From Enterococcus sp. DIV1094 (GTDB lineage: Bacteria; Bacillota; Bacilli; Lactobacillales; Enterococcaceae), in NCBI RefSeq assembly GCF_017316305.2, contig NZ_CP147250.1:186001-250000 (forward strand): a stretch of DNA of 64,000 nucleotides, read 5' to 3'. The notes below the pieces were generated by a model. That model was given only the letters and a program-made list of their open reading frames with translations, ran no database searches and was not told the DNA's origin. The position numbers and the translations under genes are program-made. Every line of letters begins with the position of its first letter. Within the stretch, counting starts at the first letter, position 1. Shown one piece after another: positions 56,278-64,000 of the stretch.

Positions 56278-57224
56278 ATGAATAAATCTGAAGAACGAAA
56301 CTTAATCAAAGTTGCTACCCTTTATTACAAAGAAGGTTTGACACAAGTCGAAATATCAAAGAAAATGGGCGTTTCTCGATCCTTGATTTCAAAATGGTTA
56401 GTTGCTGCCAGAAATCAAGGATTCATTGAATTCTTCTTCAATAGCGAAGAAGTTTATTCCGTCAATCTAGAAAATCAATTGGAAAAAAATTTGGTTTAAA
56501 ATCAGCTACTGTTATCGATACAAATAATTTATCTACTTCTGAGATCAAAAAATTGCTCGGTCAGACAGCCGCCTTATCGATCAAAAATAAAATCGAGACA
56601 GTCCATTCGATTGGACTGTCTTGGGGGAAATCAATCCAAGCATTAGTCTCACAATTTCCATTTGAATCTTATCAAAATAAAGTGTTTATTCCCCTGATTG
56701 GTGGAATGGGTACAGATAATTTTGAAGTTCATTCGAATCATCTATGTTATGAATTTGCGAAAAAAACACGAAGCTCATCTAAATATTTATATGCACCCGC
56801 TTTGATCAATGATCCCTCTGCAAAAAAAGTGCTGGAGAACAATCAAAACATCAAAGAAGTGTTGGAAGAAGCCAAACATGTTGATATGGCAATCGTCAGC
56901 ATCTCTTCCCCGCAACACAGAAATACGATGCAAGACATGGGGTATATTACAGATAAAGATATCGCTGAGCTTCTTGAACTGAATATCGTTGGTGATATCA
57001 ATTCTCGCTTCTTCGATAAACAAGGAAAAGAAGTCAATCACTTATCAAATACCAATGTGATCGGTATCAGCATCGAAGACTTAAAGAAAATTCCACAAGT
57101 GATTGCCATTGCATATCAAAAAGAAAAGTGGTCAGGGATTTACTATGCGTGTATCAATCATTTGATTACTGATTTGATAACAACTGATGAGATCGCGAAT
57201 GAGATTTTGAATGCAGAATTGTAA
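56278..57224 (+). pseudogene. SorC-family transcriptional regulator with -1 frameshift in an A7 tract
   Basis: From the ATG at 56278 (AAAGGAG at 6 nt) the N-terminal helix-turn-helix is clear: LIKVATLYYKEGLTQVEISKKMGVSRSLISKWL. After LENQLEK the frame runs to a TAA at 56497. The other frame is open across the junction as KKFGLKSATVIDTNNLSTSEIK and continues through the sugar-binding domain (HSIGLSWGKSIQALV, VFIPLIGGMGTDNFEVHSN, VGDINSRFFD, VIAIAYQKEKWSGI) to 57224. The break is in GGAAAAAAATTTGG (56481-56494), where one extra A would restore a 315-aa protein, the normal SorC length. Transcriptional slippage at A7 could partly rescue it; a sequencing error is possible. Confidence 0.82.
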
Positions 57225-57401
57225 TTTAGTTTTTTTGAAAAAAAATAAAAAAAACTAGTTATTATCCAAAGTTCAAGGACTCTAACTAGGGCGATATGCT
57301 ATACTTTTTTAGACAGTAAAGTGAAATGACGGTGGCGACTTCGAAAAAGGTGGTGGTGCTTATGGAGATAAGTACTGAAATCGATGAAAGGAGAAGCCTA
57401 T

Positions 57402-57506
57402 TTGTCCGCATATGAAACAGTCCAAACAATTTTAGCTTTCGGTATGTTTACCATCGCTTTAGTTGGCTTGGTTGTTACAATGCTGAAAAATGACAAAGAG
57501 AAGTAA
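57402..57506 (+). CDS. Type I toxin, TxpA/holin-like family (module 1)
   Basis: A 34-aa peptide from a TTG start with AAAGGAG at 8 nt: MSAYETVQTILAFGMFTIAL followed by VGLVVTMLKNDKEK. It has one membrane helix (about 9-29) and a charged tail, the pattern of the putative holin-like toxin family (TxpA-related). The leader ORF from the ATG at 57362 overlaps this start in another frame and ends at 57415. A 14-bp hairpin covers the stop, and an antisense promoter lies beyond the transcript end, as in txpA/ratA. It would depolarise the membrane when the antisense RNA is lost. Confidence 0.75.
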   Translation: MSAYETVQTILAFGMFTIALVGLVVTMLKNDKEK

Positions 57507-57616
57507 CCGTCACTTTAGCGAGCCGATGGTTACTTCTCTTTGAGTTAACTATTACACTTGCCACTAGCTTTTAGCGGTGCTGTCAAAAGGGAGCTGTTGA
57601 CGCAGTTCCTTTTTTC
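57490..57616 (-). ncRNA. Antisense RNA of module 1 (RatA-like antitoxin), predicted
   Basis: On the minus strand a -35 TTGAAG (57647-57652) and a -10 TATAAT (57623-57628) are spaced 18 bp, an excellent promoter. The transcript would start near 57616, cross the toxin mRNA 3' end and stop at the hairpin AAAGAGAAGTAACC/GGTTACTTCTCTTT (57495-57541), about 120 nt. Such tail-to-tail pairing would destabilise the toxin mRNA. Confidence 0.65.
57585..57615 (+). terminator. Terminator of toxin module 1 mRNA
   Basis: AAAAGGGAGCTG and CAGTTCCTTTT pair around TTGACG with one bulge and a T6 run. The identical sequence recurs in module 2. Confidence 0.75.
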
Positions 57617-57718
57617 GTTTTTATTATAGCATAGTTTCGGCTTCTTCTTCAATTCTGATTTTTTATTAAGCAGATTTTAATGGAGATAAGTACTGAAATC
57701 TATGAAAGGAGAAGCCTT

Positions 57719-57826
57719 TTGTCTATTGCATCAACGCTAGAGCTAATGATTCGTTTCAGTTTATTTACCGCAACTCTGATCTTTGGCATCCTAACCTTGA
57801 CCAACAAAAACGACAAAAAGAAATAG
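57719..57826 (+). CDS. Type I toxin, TxpA/holin-like family (module 2)
   Basis: A 35-aa peptide from the TTG at 57719 (AAAGGAG upstream): MSIASTLELMIRFSLFTATL then IFGILTLTNKNDKKK. It has one membrane helix and a Lys-rich tail, like module 1 in layout but diverged in sequence. One base fewer between AGCCT and the TTG puts the leader ATG at 57680 in frame with the toxin, so a 48-aa form could be made. No strong promoter precedes it; TTCTGA and TTTAAT spaced 17 bp near 57652-57680 are weak candidates. Confidence 0.72.
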   Translation: MSIASTLELMIRFSLFTATLIFGILTLTNKNDKKK

Positions 57827-57931
57827 CCGACACTTTTTTCCGGGAGACGTCTATTTCAAATTAAAATATAATTCTGTCACCGGTTTTAACGGTGCTGTCA
57901 AAAGGGAGCTGTTGACGCAGTTCCTTTTTTC
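57827..57931 (-). ncRNA. Antisense RNA of module 2, predicted
   Basis: The -10 TATAAT (minus strand, 57938-57943) and -35 TTTAAG (57962-57967) are spaced 18 bp. The transcript would start near 57931 and oppose the 3' end of toxin 2. The hairpin at the toxin stop (GAAATAG/CTATTTC, about 57820-57857) is weaker than in module 1, so its end is uncertain. Confidence 0.5.
57900..57930 (+). terminator. Terminator of toxin module 2 mRNA
   Basis: Identical to the module 1 terminator: AAAAGGGAGCTG, loop, CAGTTCC and a T6 run. Confidence 0.75.
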
Positions 57932-58088
57932 GTTTTTATTATAACACAGCTTCGGCTTCTTCTTAAATTCTGATTGATATTTTAGGAATAATTTATAGGA
58001 ATAAATAATTTGCAAAACAAAAGCAACTATTGTCCCTATTAATTTCTTATTGATACAAAGATTGTCTTTCTTGCTACTGATTTAGATC

Positions 58089-59318
58089 TCAGTAGTTATC
58101 ATCCAATAACCACTGTATCAAATTTACATGCGCAATTCCATCGACATCACTTGTAAATGGATCGAGTGTTAAAACCATTTTGTCATAATTATCGGCAATC
58201 TCCTTCAAGGGGCGAAACTCTCGCTCACGGGTTTCAGGGGAAGCTAATAAATAACTAACTTGAATATATTTACGGTCGATTTTTGTTTCCGTTTTGCGTT
58301 CAGCAATGAAGTCTATTTCGTATTGATTCGTTTTTCCAACTGACACCTCATAGCCTCGTGCCATCAATTCCAACAATACGATATTCTCTAGCACAAGCTC
58401 AAGATCTTCTTCATTTCTACCGATAATCGCTTGTCTTAATCCATGGTCTACAACATAATATTTTTCTTGAGAAGCCAAAAATTTTTTACCTTGAACGTCA
58501 TATCTTTTTAATGGAATGATTGCGTAAGCATCAGTAGCAAATCCTAGATAATTGAGAATTGTCGTTGGCGATACTTTAAGACCCTCATTTTTCAAATATT
58601 TTGTTATCGAGTTTGCTGAAAAAGTTCTTCCAACATTTCCTAAAACAAAATTCAACAATCTTCTTAATAATTCAGGATCTCTGAGATTTTCTCTTTCGAT
58701 AATATCCTTCAAAATAATTGAATTATAAACATCACTTAAATAATTTAATCGATCCCGATATTGTATATTTTGAAATACTGGAAAGGGCATACCACCTTCA
58801 ACTAAATAAGATTGAAATAAATCATTTTCACTCCTATTATCTCCAATACTACGCCTTCCTTCAACATATTCTAAAAATTTAAAAGGATAAATTTCAAATT
58901 GAACGTATCGCCCACTAATCAGAGTAGACAATTCACCAGATAACAGTTTTGCATTGGAACCTGTAATATAAATATCTACTCTACTTTTATAAGTTGCACG
59001 CAAAGAATTTATCACTTTTTCAAAATGATTAACTTCTTGAATCTCATCTAAAAAAATGTATGTTTTCAAATTAGTTTGAGCTATTTTTTTTTCTATATAG
59101 TCATTTAGTGCATGGTATTCTAAATATGGTTCAAAGATTAACTCTTCAAAATTAATAATAATAAATTGCTCTTCTTTTACCCCTTTTGACTTTAAATAGT
59201 TTTGAATCAACTCTAGCATAATGGATTTGCCTGAACGTCGAACTCCTGTCATCACTTTGATCGGTTCAGTGTCAACAAACGGTATAATTAATTCTAAATA
59301 ATTTTTTCTAACAATCAT
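58089..59318 (-). CDS. AAA ATPase with DUF4143 domain
   Basis: A 409-aa protein with an AAA_14 domain (Walker A GVRRSGKS near 25-32; Walker B IFLDEIQEV near 95; sensor YITGSNAKLLSGELSTLISGR near 118) and a C-terminal DUF4143 domain carrying a nuclease-like EIDF...YIQVSY pattern near 330. A winged helix (KYLKNEGLKVSPTTILNYL) lies between. Such ATPases are common and poorly understood; defence or plasmid-maintenance roles have been suggested. It is single, and a 20-bp palindrome upstream suggests autoregulation. Confidence 0.85.
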   Translation of the reverse strand: MIVRKNYLELIIPFVDTEPIKVMTGVRRSGKSIMLELIQNYLKSKGVKEEQFIIINFEELIFEPYLEYHALNDYIEKKIAQTNLKTYIFLDEIQEVNHFEKVINSLRATYKSRVDIYITGSNAKLLSGELSTLISGRYVQFEIYPFKFLEYVEGRRSIGDNRSENDLFQSYLVEGGMPFPVFQNIQYRDRLNYLSDVYNSIILKDIIERENLRDPELLRRLLNFVLGNVGRTFSANSITKYLKNEGLKVSPTTILNYLGFATDAYAIIPLKRYDVQGKKFLASQEKYYVVDHGLRQAIIGRNEEDLELVLENIVLLELMARGYEVSVGKTNQYEIDFIAERKTETKIDRKYIQVSYLLASPETREREFRPLKEIADNYDKMVLTLDPFTSDVDGIAHVNLIQWLLDDNY

Positions 59319-59332
59319 AATCTCACCTCTTT

Positions 59333-59392
59333 GTTTCCATTATAATGGAAACAAGATGCATTTAACAGGTAATTATTCATTATAATGGAAAC
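59333..59392 (-). promoter_or_regulatory. 20-bp palindrome and half copy upstream of the AAA ATPase
   Basis: GTTTCCATTATAATGGAAAC (59333-59352) is a perfect palindrome 15 nt upstream of the ATG. A 15-bp half copy CATTATAATGGAAAC is at 59378-59392. TATAAT lies in its centre, so binding would block the promoter. The remaining spacer to 59731 (about 340 nt) is AT-rich with nothing else evident. Confidence 0.65.
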
Positions 59393-59731
59393 TATGATTC
59401 TGATTTATAGCAAGAAATGAGTGGACTACTTTCTAACTCTCGTTTGGAAAAATTAATTGCTTTCTTTTGAAAAACATGAGTATTAAAATTTTTACTTCCT
59501 CTTCTCTGATATCTCTCTTTAGTTATTTCTAGTTAGGCTTGCTCGTATTTCATCCAGAGAATAAGATTCTAACTTATATTGAATTTTTTGATTAGTGATT
59601 TTACTCTAATTCTACATGCTAAAATCAAATAAACTAAGTTACATAAATATCTTAAATAGTTTCAAAAATCTAAAAGAAACATTGTAGATTATTAAGTTTG
59701 TTTCTTGAATTTGATTACTTCTGCCATCGTC

Positions 59732-60586
59732 TTATTTTACACAACGGAATCCTAAGTTGTTTGCAGCAGACATACCTGAATTCCCATTACGTGCTGCAAT
59801 CCGATATCTTTTACAGTAAGAATAATGACAGAGGAAAGAACCTCCTCGTGTTGCGTAAAAGTTATCATCTACTTGTTGATATGCTTGCCAAATTTCTTCA
59901 CTCGTTGTTGTTTGAAATTTTTTCAAATCAACTCGTGCTGGATTGCTACACCATTCCCAGACATTTCCAATCGCTTGATACATCCCTAGTCCATTTGGCT
60001 CGTACCATTTGGCTGGTGCTGTATTCGTGAAACCATCGTCTTTTGTATTCGTGTGTGGAAAATCCCCTTGCCAAATATTTGCTCGATGTTTACCAGCTAA
60101 GATAAATTCTTCATCGCCCCATGGATACCGCTCATTATTTGTCCCGCCTTTAGCTGCAATCTCCCATTCTATTTCACTTGGTAAACGTTTGCCCGCCCAT
60201 TTACAATAAGCAATCGCATCGTTACGAGAGACTTGTACAACAGGATGATCCATACGCATTTCAATCGTTGAATCTGGACCTTCTGGATGACGCCAATCAG
60301 CACCAGCTACAGCGTACCACGATACCATATTGGAAACTAATTGACTTTTCATCCGTGTTTGTTCACTCAAAAAATAGTGAAAGACAAACGACCAACCAAA
60401 ACGTTCAGCCTCAGTTACGTAACCTGTTTCCTCAATAAATTTAGCAAATTCAGCGTTCGTTACAGTCGTCTCATCCATCCAAAAGGTTTGAACTATAACC
60501 GATAAACGAGGTCCTTCATGATCTGCTTCAAAACCGTCTACGTGATTTGTTCCTACTTTATAACTTCCACCAGGTATTTTTATCAT
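59732..60586 (-). CDS. Formylglycine-generating enzyme (FGE/SUMF1 family)
   Basis: A 284-aa protein with the FGE fold. It begins MIKIPGGSYKVGTNHVDGFEADHEGPR and has VNWYDAxAYCKW-like SRNDAIAYCKWAGKRLPSEIEWE near 145. Both active-site cysteines are present in RGGSFLCHYSYCKRYR (Cys253, Cys258), as in true FGEs that use copper and O2 to convert the sulfatase Cys to formylglycine. Start ATG at 60586 has AAGGAG at 8 nt. It is the last gene of the sulfatase operon. A radical-SAM maturase is encoded in the same operon. Confidence 0.88.
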   Translation of the reverse strand: MIKIPGGSYKVGTNHVDGFEADHEGPRLSVIVQTFWMDETTVTNAEFAKFIEETGYVTEAERFGWSFVFHYFLSEQTRMKSQLVSNMVSWYAVAGADWRHPEGPDSTIEMRMDHPVVQVSRNDAIAYCKWAGKRLPSEIEWEIAAKGGTNNERYPWGDEEFILAGKHRANIWQGDFPHTNTKDDGFTNTAPAKWYEPNGLGMYQAIGNVWEWCSNPARVDLKKFQTTTSEEIWQAYQQVDDNFYATRGGSFLCHYSYCKRYRIAARNGNSGMSAANNLGFRCVK

Positions 60587-60598
60587 TCTTGTCACTCC

Positions 60599-61378
60599 TT
60601 ATAGTAGCTGAAAACCGTTATAACAATTAATCAACAATACACAAATAATGACTAATTGGAACACCGTTGTTACTTTTTTCTCAGATAGCACATTGCTTAA
60701 CTTCGCTCCTAACATCCCACCGATAATCCCAGCAGGCACAATATATATCAATATAGTTAGATCGAAATTGCCAAAACCGGAAGACACCCCCATCGTCACT
60801 AGATTAGAGAGTTGGGAGAAGAAAATTGTACAAATCGAGTACATCGTTGCTTCTTTTATTGAAACCGAGAACATTAACATTAGTAAAGAAACATTAATTG
60901 GTCCGCCTCCAATGCCTAGAAGACTAGCAAAAAAGCCTAAAATCAGACCACAAAATAAATACCAAAAACTGTATCTTAATTGGAAGTTTTTCCAATCGTA
61001 TGTTGTATAGAAAAAAGCAAATAAGAGCATAATTATCGTTAGGATAATTTGAATCATCTGAACGGCATCATCATTTGCAAAAATTCGTAAGAAGTATTCA
61101 AATGTACTATTGCCTAAAATTCCGCCTAGTACTGCACCTGTGGATACCCAAACAACAATCTTCCAATTGATTTTCCGCCCACTCATTAGTTGGCGACTTG
61201 TCGAAACAATTGACATCGTAAAAACAGCAACTGACGAATAGAACGAAATTGCCGCCACTGTGTGCGCGCCGATAAAATCAAAAATCGGCTTGATTAAGAC
61301 TCCGCCACCCATGCCAGAAACAGCGCCGATCGTATTGGCGGTTACAATCACAAAAAAATAAATGATTCCAACAATCAT
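60599..61378 (-). CDS. TSUP (TauE/SafE) family exporter
   Basis: A 259-aa membrane protein with about eight hydrophobic segments and the TauE signature GxGGGxxxxP twice (ANTIGAVSGMGGGVLIKPI and ASLLGIGGGPINVSLLML). TauE/SafE proteins export sulfite, sulfate or organosulfur anions. Between anSME and FGE it most likely exports the sulfate or sulfite released by the sulfatase. It overlaps anSME by 4 nt (ATGA). Confidence 0.85.
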   Translation of the reverse strand: MIVGIIYFFVIVTANTIGAVSGMGGGVLIKPIFDFIGAHTVAAISFYSSVAVFTMSIVSTSRQLMSGRKINWKIVVWVSTGAVLGGILGNSTFEYFLRIFANDDAVQMIQIILTIIMLLFAFFYTTYDWKNFQLRYSFWYLFCGLILGFFASLLGIGGGPINVSLLMLMFSVSIKEATMYSICTIFFSQLSNLVTMGVSSGFGNFDLTILIYIVPAGIIGGMLGAKLSNVLSEKKVTTVFQLVIICVLLINCYNGFQLL

Positions 61379-62487
61379 GCGTAAACCTCCTGTAATATCC
61401 CTAAAATTTCATCTATTTTTGGAACAAATTCTTTTAATAGAGAGGCATAACCACAAAAATCACGTTCATCTACATACATTGCATCTTTCATCCTCTTACA
61501 GCCTCCGCGGCACATTTTAATAAAGGGACAGGTTTGACATTTTTCAGATAAAGGATCTCTTTCGCAAAGAAATTTTTTTGAAACATTTTGCGAAAATAAT
61601 TCCCGCAATGTTTGTTCTTGAATATAACCCATACGATACTCGTCCAAGACATAAAAATCACAAGGATAAACACTCCCATCAGCTTCAATAACATACTGCA
61701 CCTGACAATTTCCTAAAATCCCACACGCTGTTATTTGTTGACGAACCAATAAATTCAAGATATCGTCAAATAGCTTGATACTTATGTAATTCCCCTGCCG
61801 AAGTTCAGCAAGCCACAATTGAAAGATTTGATGATAAAAACTTGCAAAACGCTTAGGTGTCAATGCATAGCTATTTCGTTCCGATACGTCTAAATCATCC
61901 AGACACGGAATAAATTGAACATAACTAATCTGTTGTTCTTTAAGAAAGTGAAACACTTTCTTCGCTTCTTTCGCCAACGGATCAGTTAATACGCAAAGTA
62001 CATTGTAATCGATTTCGTAACGATCAAACAGCTCTTTTGTTTGAAGAACACGGTGAAACGTTCCTCGACCTCTAGGATCTACTCGATTCAAGTCATGATA
62101 GAGGGGATGTCCATCAATTGACAACCCCACTAAAAAATTATGTTGTTTAAAAAATACACACCATTTCTCATTTATCACTGTACCATTCGTCTGTATCGCA
62201 TAACGGACATGCACACGTCTACCTTGTTTTTCAATCAACTCAGTTATATTTTGAAAATAGGATAACCCTGCTAAAGTTGGTTCTCCTCCTTGAAACGCCA
62301 GTGTTAACTCATCACCATCTTCTAAATCTTTGTAAATATTCGCAATCATTTGTTCAGCAACATCAGCTTTCATTTTTCCATAAGAACGTACTTCACGTAA
62401 TGAACTGACATTAGCATAAAAACAATACTTGCATCGTAAATTACAAAGCGCTGAAGCTGGTTTGATCAACACGGAAATATGTTTCAA
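61375..62487 (-). CDS. Anaerobic sulfatase-maturating radical SAM enzyme (anSME)
   Basis: A 370-aa radical SAM protein with CNLRCKYCFY (Cys15, Cys19, Cys22 bind the SAM cluster), FQGGEPTLAG, QTNGTVIN, and a C-terminal SPASM region with several cysteines (CGILGNCQVQYVIEADGSVYPCDF; CQTCPFIKMCRGGCKRMKD; FCGY). This is the anSME layout, converting Cys or Ser of sulfatases to formylglycine without O2. The start is a TTG at 62487 with a weak GTAGGG, so the exact start is less sure. Confidence 0.9.
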   Translation of the reverse strand: MKHISVLIKPASALCNLRCKYCFYANVSSLREVRSYGKMKADVAEQMIANIYKDLEDGDELTLAFQGGEPTLAGLSYFQNITELIEKQGRRVHVRYAIQTNGTVINEKWCVFFKQHNFLVGLSIDGHPLYHDLNRVDPRGRGTFHRVLQTKELFDRYEIDYNVLCVLTDPLAKEAKKVFHFLKEQQISYVQFIPCLDDLDVSERNSYALTPKRFASFYHQIFQLWLAELRQGNYISIKLFDDILNLLVRQQITACGILGNCQVQYVIEADGSVYPCDFYVLDEYRMGYIQEQTLRELFSQNVSKKFLCERDPLSEKCQTCPFIKMCRGGCKRMKDAMYVDERDFCGYASLLKEFVPKIDEILGILQEVYA

Positions 62488-62496
62488 GGTATATCC

Positions 62497-62889
62497 CTAC
62501 TTTCTTCTAAATTTTCTCCATTTGTCGCAATTCTTCTTTATACCAATCAAATGGTTTTTCTTCGAACAATCCAATGTACCATTCCCTTGGTAATATAAAT
62601 CGATACAAATAACCCCATAGAGTTTACTCATTTCCCCAGTTGTAGAATCTTCTTTTATTTCCCCAATTTCTGCTAATTTGCTACTTGTCACGATTTGGTT
62701 ATGCCAAGCTTGAATCATATTTGTGAAATCATCAGAACCTCTTTGTTTAAGCATCTCTTGGTTCAAAACCGAAGCATGTAGGACTGAATGAACTTCATTA
62801 AATGTCATCCAGTATTTCACTTTTTGGAAATTCACCCATGTTTCTCGATACTTCGGTTGTTTATTTGAATCATTATTACCGTTTGTCAC
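62497..62889 (-). pseudogene. Relic of GH1 6-phospho-beta-glucosidase with internal deletion
   Basis: The frame reads VKYWMTFNEVHSVLHA, the GH1 first-glutamate motif (TFNE), then MIQAWHNQIVTSSKLAE, typical of GH1 about 40 aa later. It then jumps to STTGEMSKLYGVICID and GNGTLDCSKK, the GH1 C-terminus. Hundreds of residues between are missing. A -1 shift after GTLD would restore KKPFDWYKEELRQMEKI before a TAG. The N-terminal half is also lost, and the frame overlaps the sulfatase end by 14 nt. It is a non-functional remnant of an enzyme formerly in the operon. Confidence 0.75.
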
Positions 62890-64000
62890 GTTTCATAGGT
62901 ACATAATCTGTTGTCTCCATATAAAACTGTGTAACTCGATTTTTCATTTTTTGAACTAACTCTTGGTATTCATCTAAAACCGCTAAATTATTGATTTCCA
63001 TTGGGTCTTCGGCAGTATTATACAATTCATCTGTTTCATACAGACGCATTGTGTATTTAAAATCTCCCATTTTACACATGACTGCTTTTGTATGCTCTGG
63101 ACCTTCACTGTATTGTGTTGATAATCGTGGCCAGTAAGGAGATTCTGGTCCATGACCTAACTCCATCGCCTGTCTCTCACCGTGAATACGTCCTCCTTCA
63201 CAGAAGACCGCATCTTTGTGTTCTTCGTCACCAGCTACTACATGTAATAGTGACTTACCAAACTGCGTATACGATAAGTCGATCTCTGCCATTTCAGCAA
63301 TCGTAGATGGTAAATCCAGCAATTCAACTTGTGCTTTAGAAATACGTGGTTCTACTACTAATCCTTTTGCAGGCTTAATCAATAAAGGTACATTCGAAAT
63401 CGGATCTTCAAAACAGTTTTGAACTTTTTCCGTAATTGTATAATCTCCTGTATAATCACCATGATCACTATAGATGATCAAGTTCGTATCGTCATATAAA
63501 CCCGACTTTTTCAATTTTTCTTTAATCAACCCTACTTGATGATCAAAACGAGAAACCATCGCTAAATAAGTTCCTCTCAATTCATCAAAACGCTCCTCTG
63601 ACCAACCGTTTAATTCTTGTCGTTCATTAATACTGTATAGCATCGAAGCCTTGTTTGGAACCTCTTGAATATTTGGACGACGCGGAGGCAGCTTACTTCG
63701 ATCAATATTTGAATACCATGGGTCTTCACAGGCATATGGCGGATGTGGAAATGAAATAGTACAGTAAACGAAGAACGGTTTATCTGAAGATTCTTTACTA
63801 CGACGTTCGATATACTCCAATGCTTTTTCTACACAGTTCCAATCTGTTTTTCCATAGCCTTCTCCATCTGGTAATTTCCCCATATAAAAAGAGTAATAAG
63901 TATCTCCTGATAACATTTTATCGTATAACTTTTTACTCTCTTCATTCATCTCAGCAGAGTGATTCATCTGATTATTTTCAGCATCACGCATATTCTCGTT
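62876..64000 (-). CDS. Sulfatase, C-terminal part (window cuts the N-terminus)
   Basis: The frame is open to the window edge, so the start lies beyond 64000; at least 374 aa are visible. It shows SFPHPPY, the metal-binding NLIIYSDHGDYTGDY, DLPSTIAEMAEID and a C-terminal LYNTAEDPMEINNLAVL typical of arylsulfatases/choline-type sulfatases. The CxPxR active-site segment that needs formylglycine is outside the window. The neighbouring anSME and FGE imply a maturated Cys or Ser. The substrate is unknown; host or mucin sulfated glycans are plausible. Confidence 0.87.
   Translation of the reverse strand, partial: NENMRDAENNQMNHSAEMNEESKKLYDKMLSGDTYYSFYMGKLPDGEGYGKTDWNCVEKALEYIERRSKESSDKPFFVYCTISFPHPPYACEDPWYSNIDRSKLPPRRPNIQEVPNKASMLYSINERQELNGWSEERFDELRGTYLAMVSRFDHQVGLIKEKLKKSGLYDDTNLIIYSDHGDYTGDYTITEKVQNCFEDPISNVPLLIKPAKGLVVEPRISKAQVELLDLPSTIAEMAEIDLSYTQFGKSLLHVVAGDEEHKDAVFCEGGRIHGERQAMELGHGPESPYWPRLSTQYSEGPEHTKAVMCKMGDFKYTMRLYETDELYNTAEDPMEINNLAVLDEYQELVQKMKNRVTQFYMETTDYVPMKRDKR

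Larger units (their letters stand above)
57575..57943. repeat. 54-bp direct repeats of the two toxin modules
   Basis: 57575-57628 and 57890-57943 are identical over 54 bp and include the toxin terminator and the antisense -10. A 37-bp leader repeat (57363-57399 and 57681-57717) differs at one position. The coding regions have diverged much more than these flanks. The unit was duplicated in tandem at about 316-bp spacing. Confidence 0.85.

Noticed and set aside
1..64000. Searched for tRNA, rRNA, IS elements, prophage genes and attachment sites
   Set aside because: None was recognised; no transposase, integrase or tRNA fold was seen by eye.

Overview
The window looks like an Enterococcus chromosome, low-GC Firmicutes and probably near the E. 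faecium/hirae/mundtii group. The reasons are the ireB-ruvX-DUF1292 cluster, a heme-efflux operon with FhtR-like operators, a malolactic locus, a lactate oxidase, LPxTG surface proteins and par/TxpA-like type I toxins. The species call is inference; no rRNA or tRNA genes were seen.

Layout. 1-2000: hrtBA-type heme efflux with its TetR regulator. 2081-8206: L-ascorbate (ula) operon with a divergent DeoR regulator. 8439-16322: lactate oxidase under a cre site, a PhzF/ornithine-cyclodeaminase pair divergent from a MocR regulator, and malolactic enzyme plus malate transporter separated by a strongly structured spacer. 16383-29335: mostly housekeeping genes (GNAT pseudogene, DUF1292, ruvX, ireB, secreted nuclease, YjjP/YjjB-type exporter, permease pair, UvrA2-like ATPase, rex, ABC-F). 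29404-36406: rhaM, a tiny unknown ORF, an unknown 350-aa gene, and a two-component system with a three-gene ABC exporter.

36698-49669 is the most striking region: four tandem paralogous GLUG-repeat LPxTG surface proteins (about 900-985 aa). Three share the same promoter module, with a 16-bp palindrome exactly 104 nt before the ATG. Genes 2 and 3 are nearly identical at the 3' end, and gene 3 carries a short gene-4-like tract. Gene 3 is switched off by a perfect 8-bp tandem duplication just after its signal peptide; removing one copy restores a 985-codon gene, the same length as gene 2. This reads as a recombining, possibly phase-variable, surface-antigen array.

50389-57224: a glucitol-family PTS operon with three dehydrogenases, GutM and a divergent SorC regulator broken by a -1 frameshift in an A7 tract. 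57362-57967: two tandem TxpA/holin-like type I toxins with antisense RNAs. 58089-59318: AAA/DUF4143 ATPase with a 20-bp palindromic operator. 59732-64000: a sulfatase operon with two different sulfatase-maturation enzymes (FGE and anSME), a TauE-type exporter, and a GH1 relic between sulfatase and anSME.

Several genes are visibly decayed (GNAT, surface gene 3, SorC, GH1), each by a distinct small lesion. That suggests either recent pseudogenisation or switchable states.
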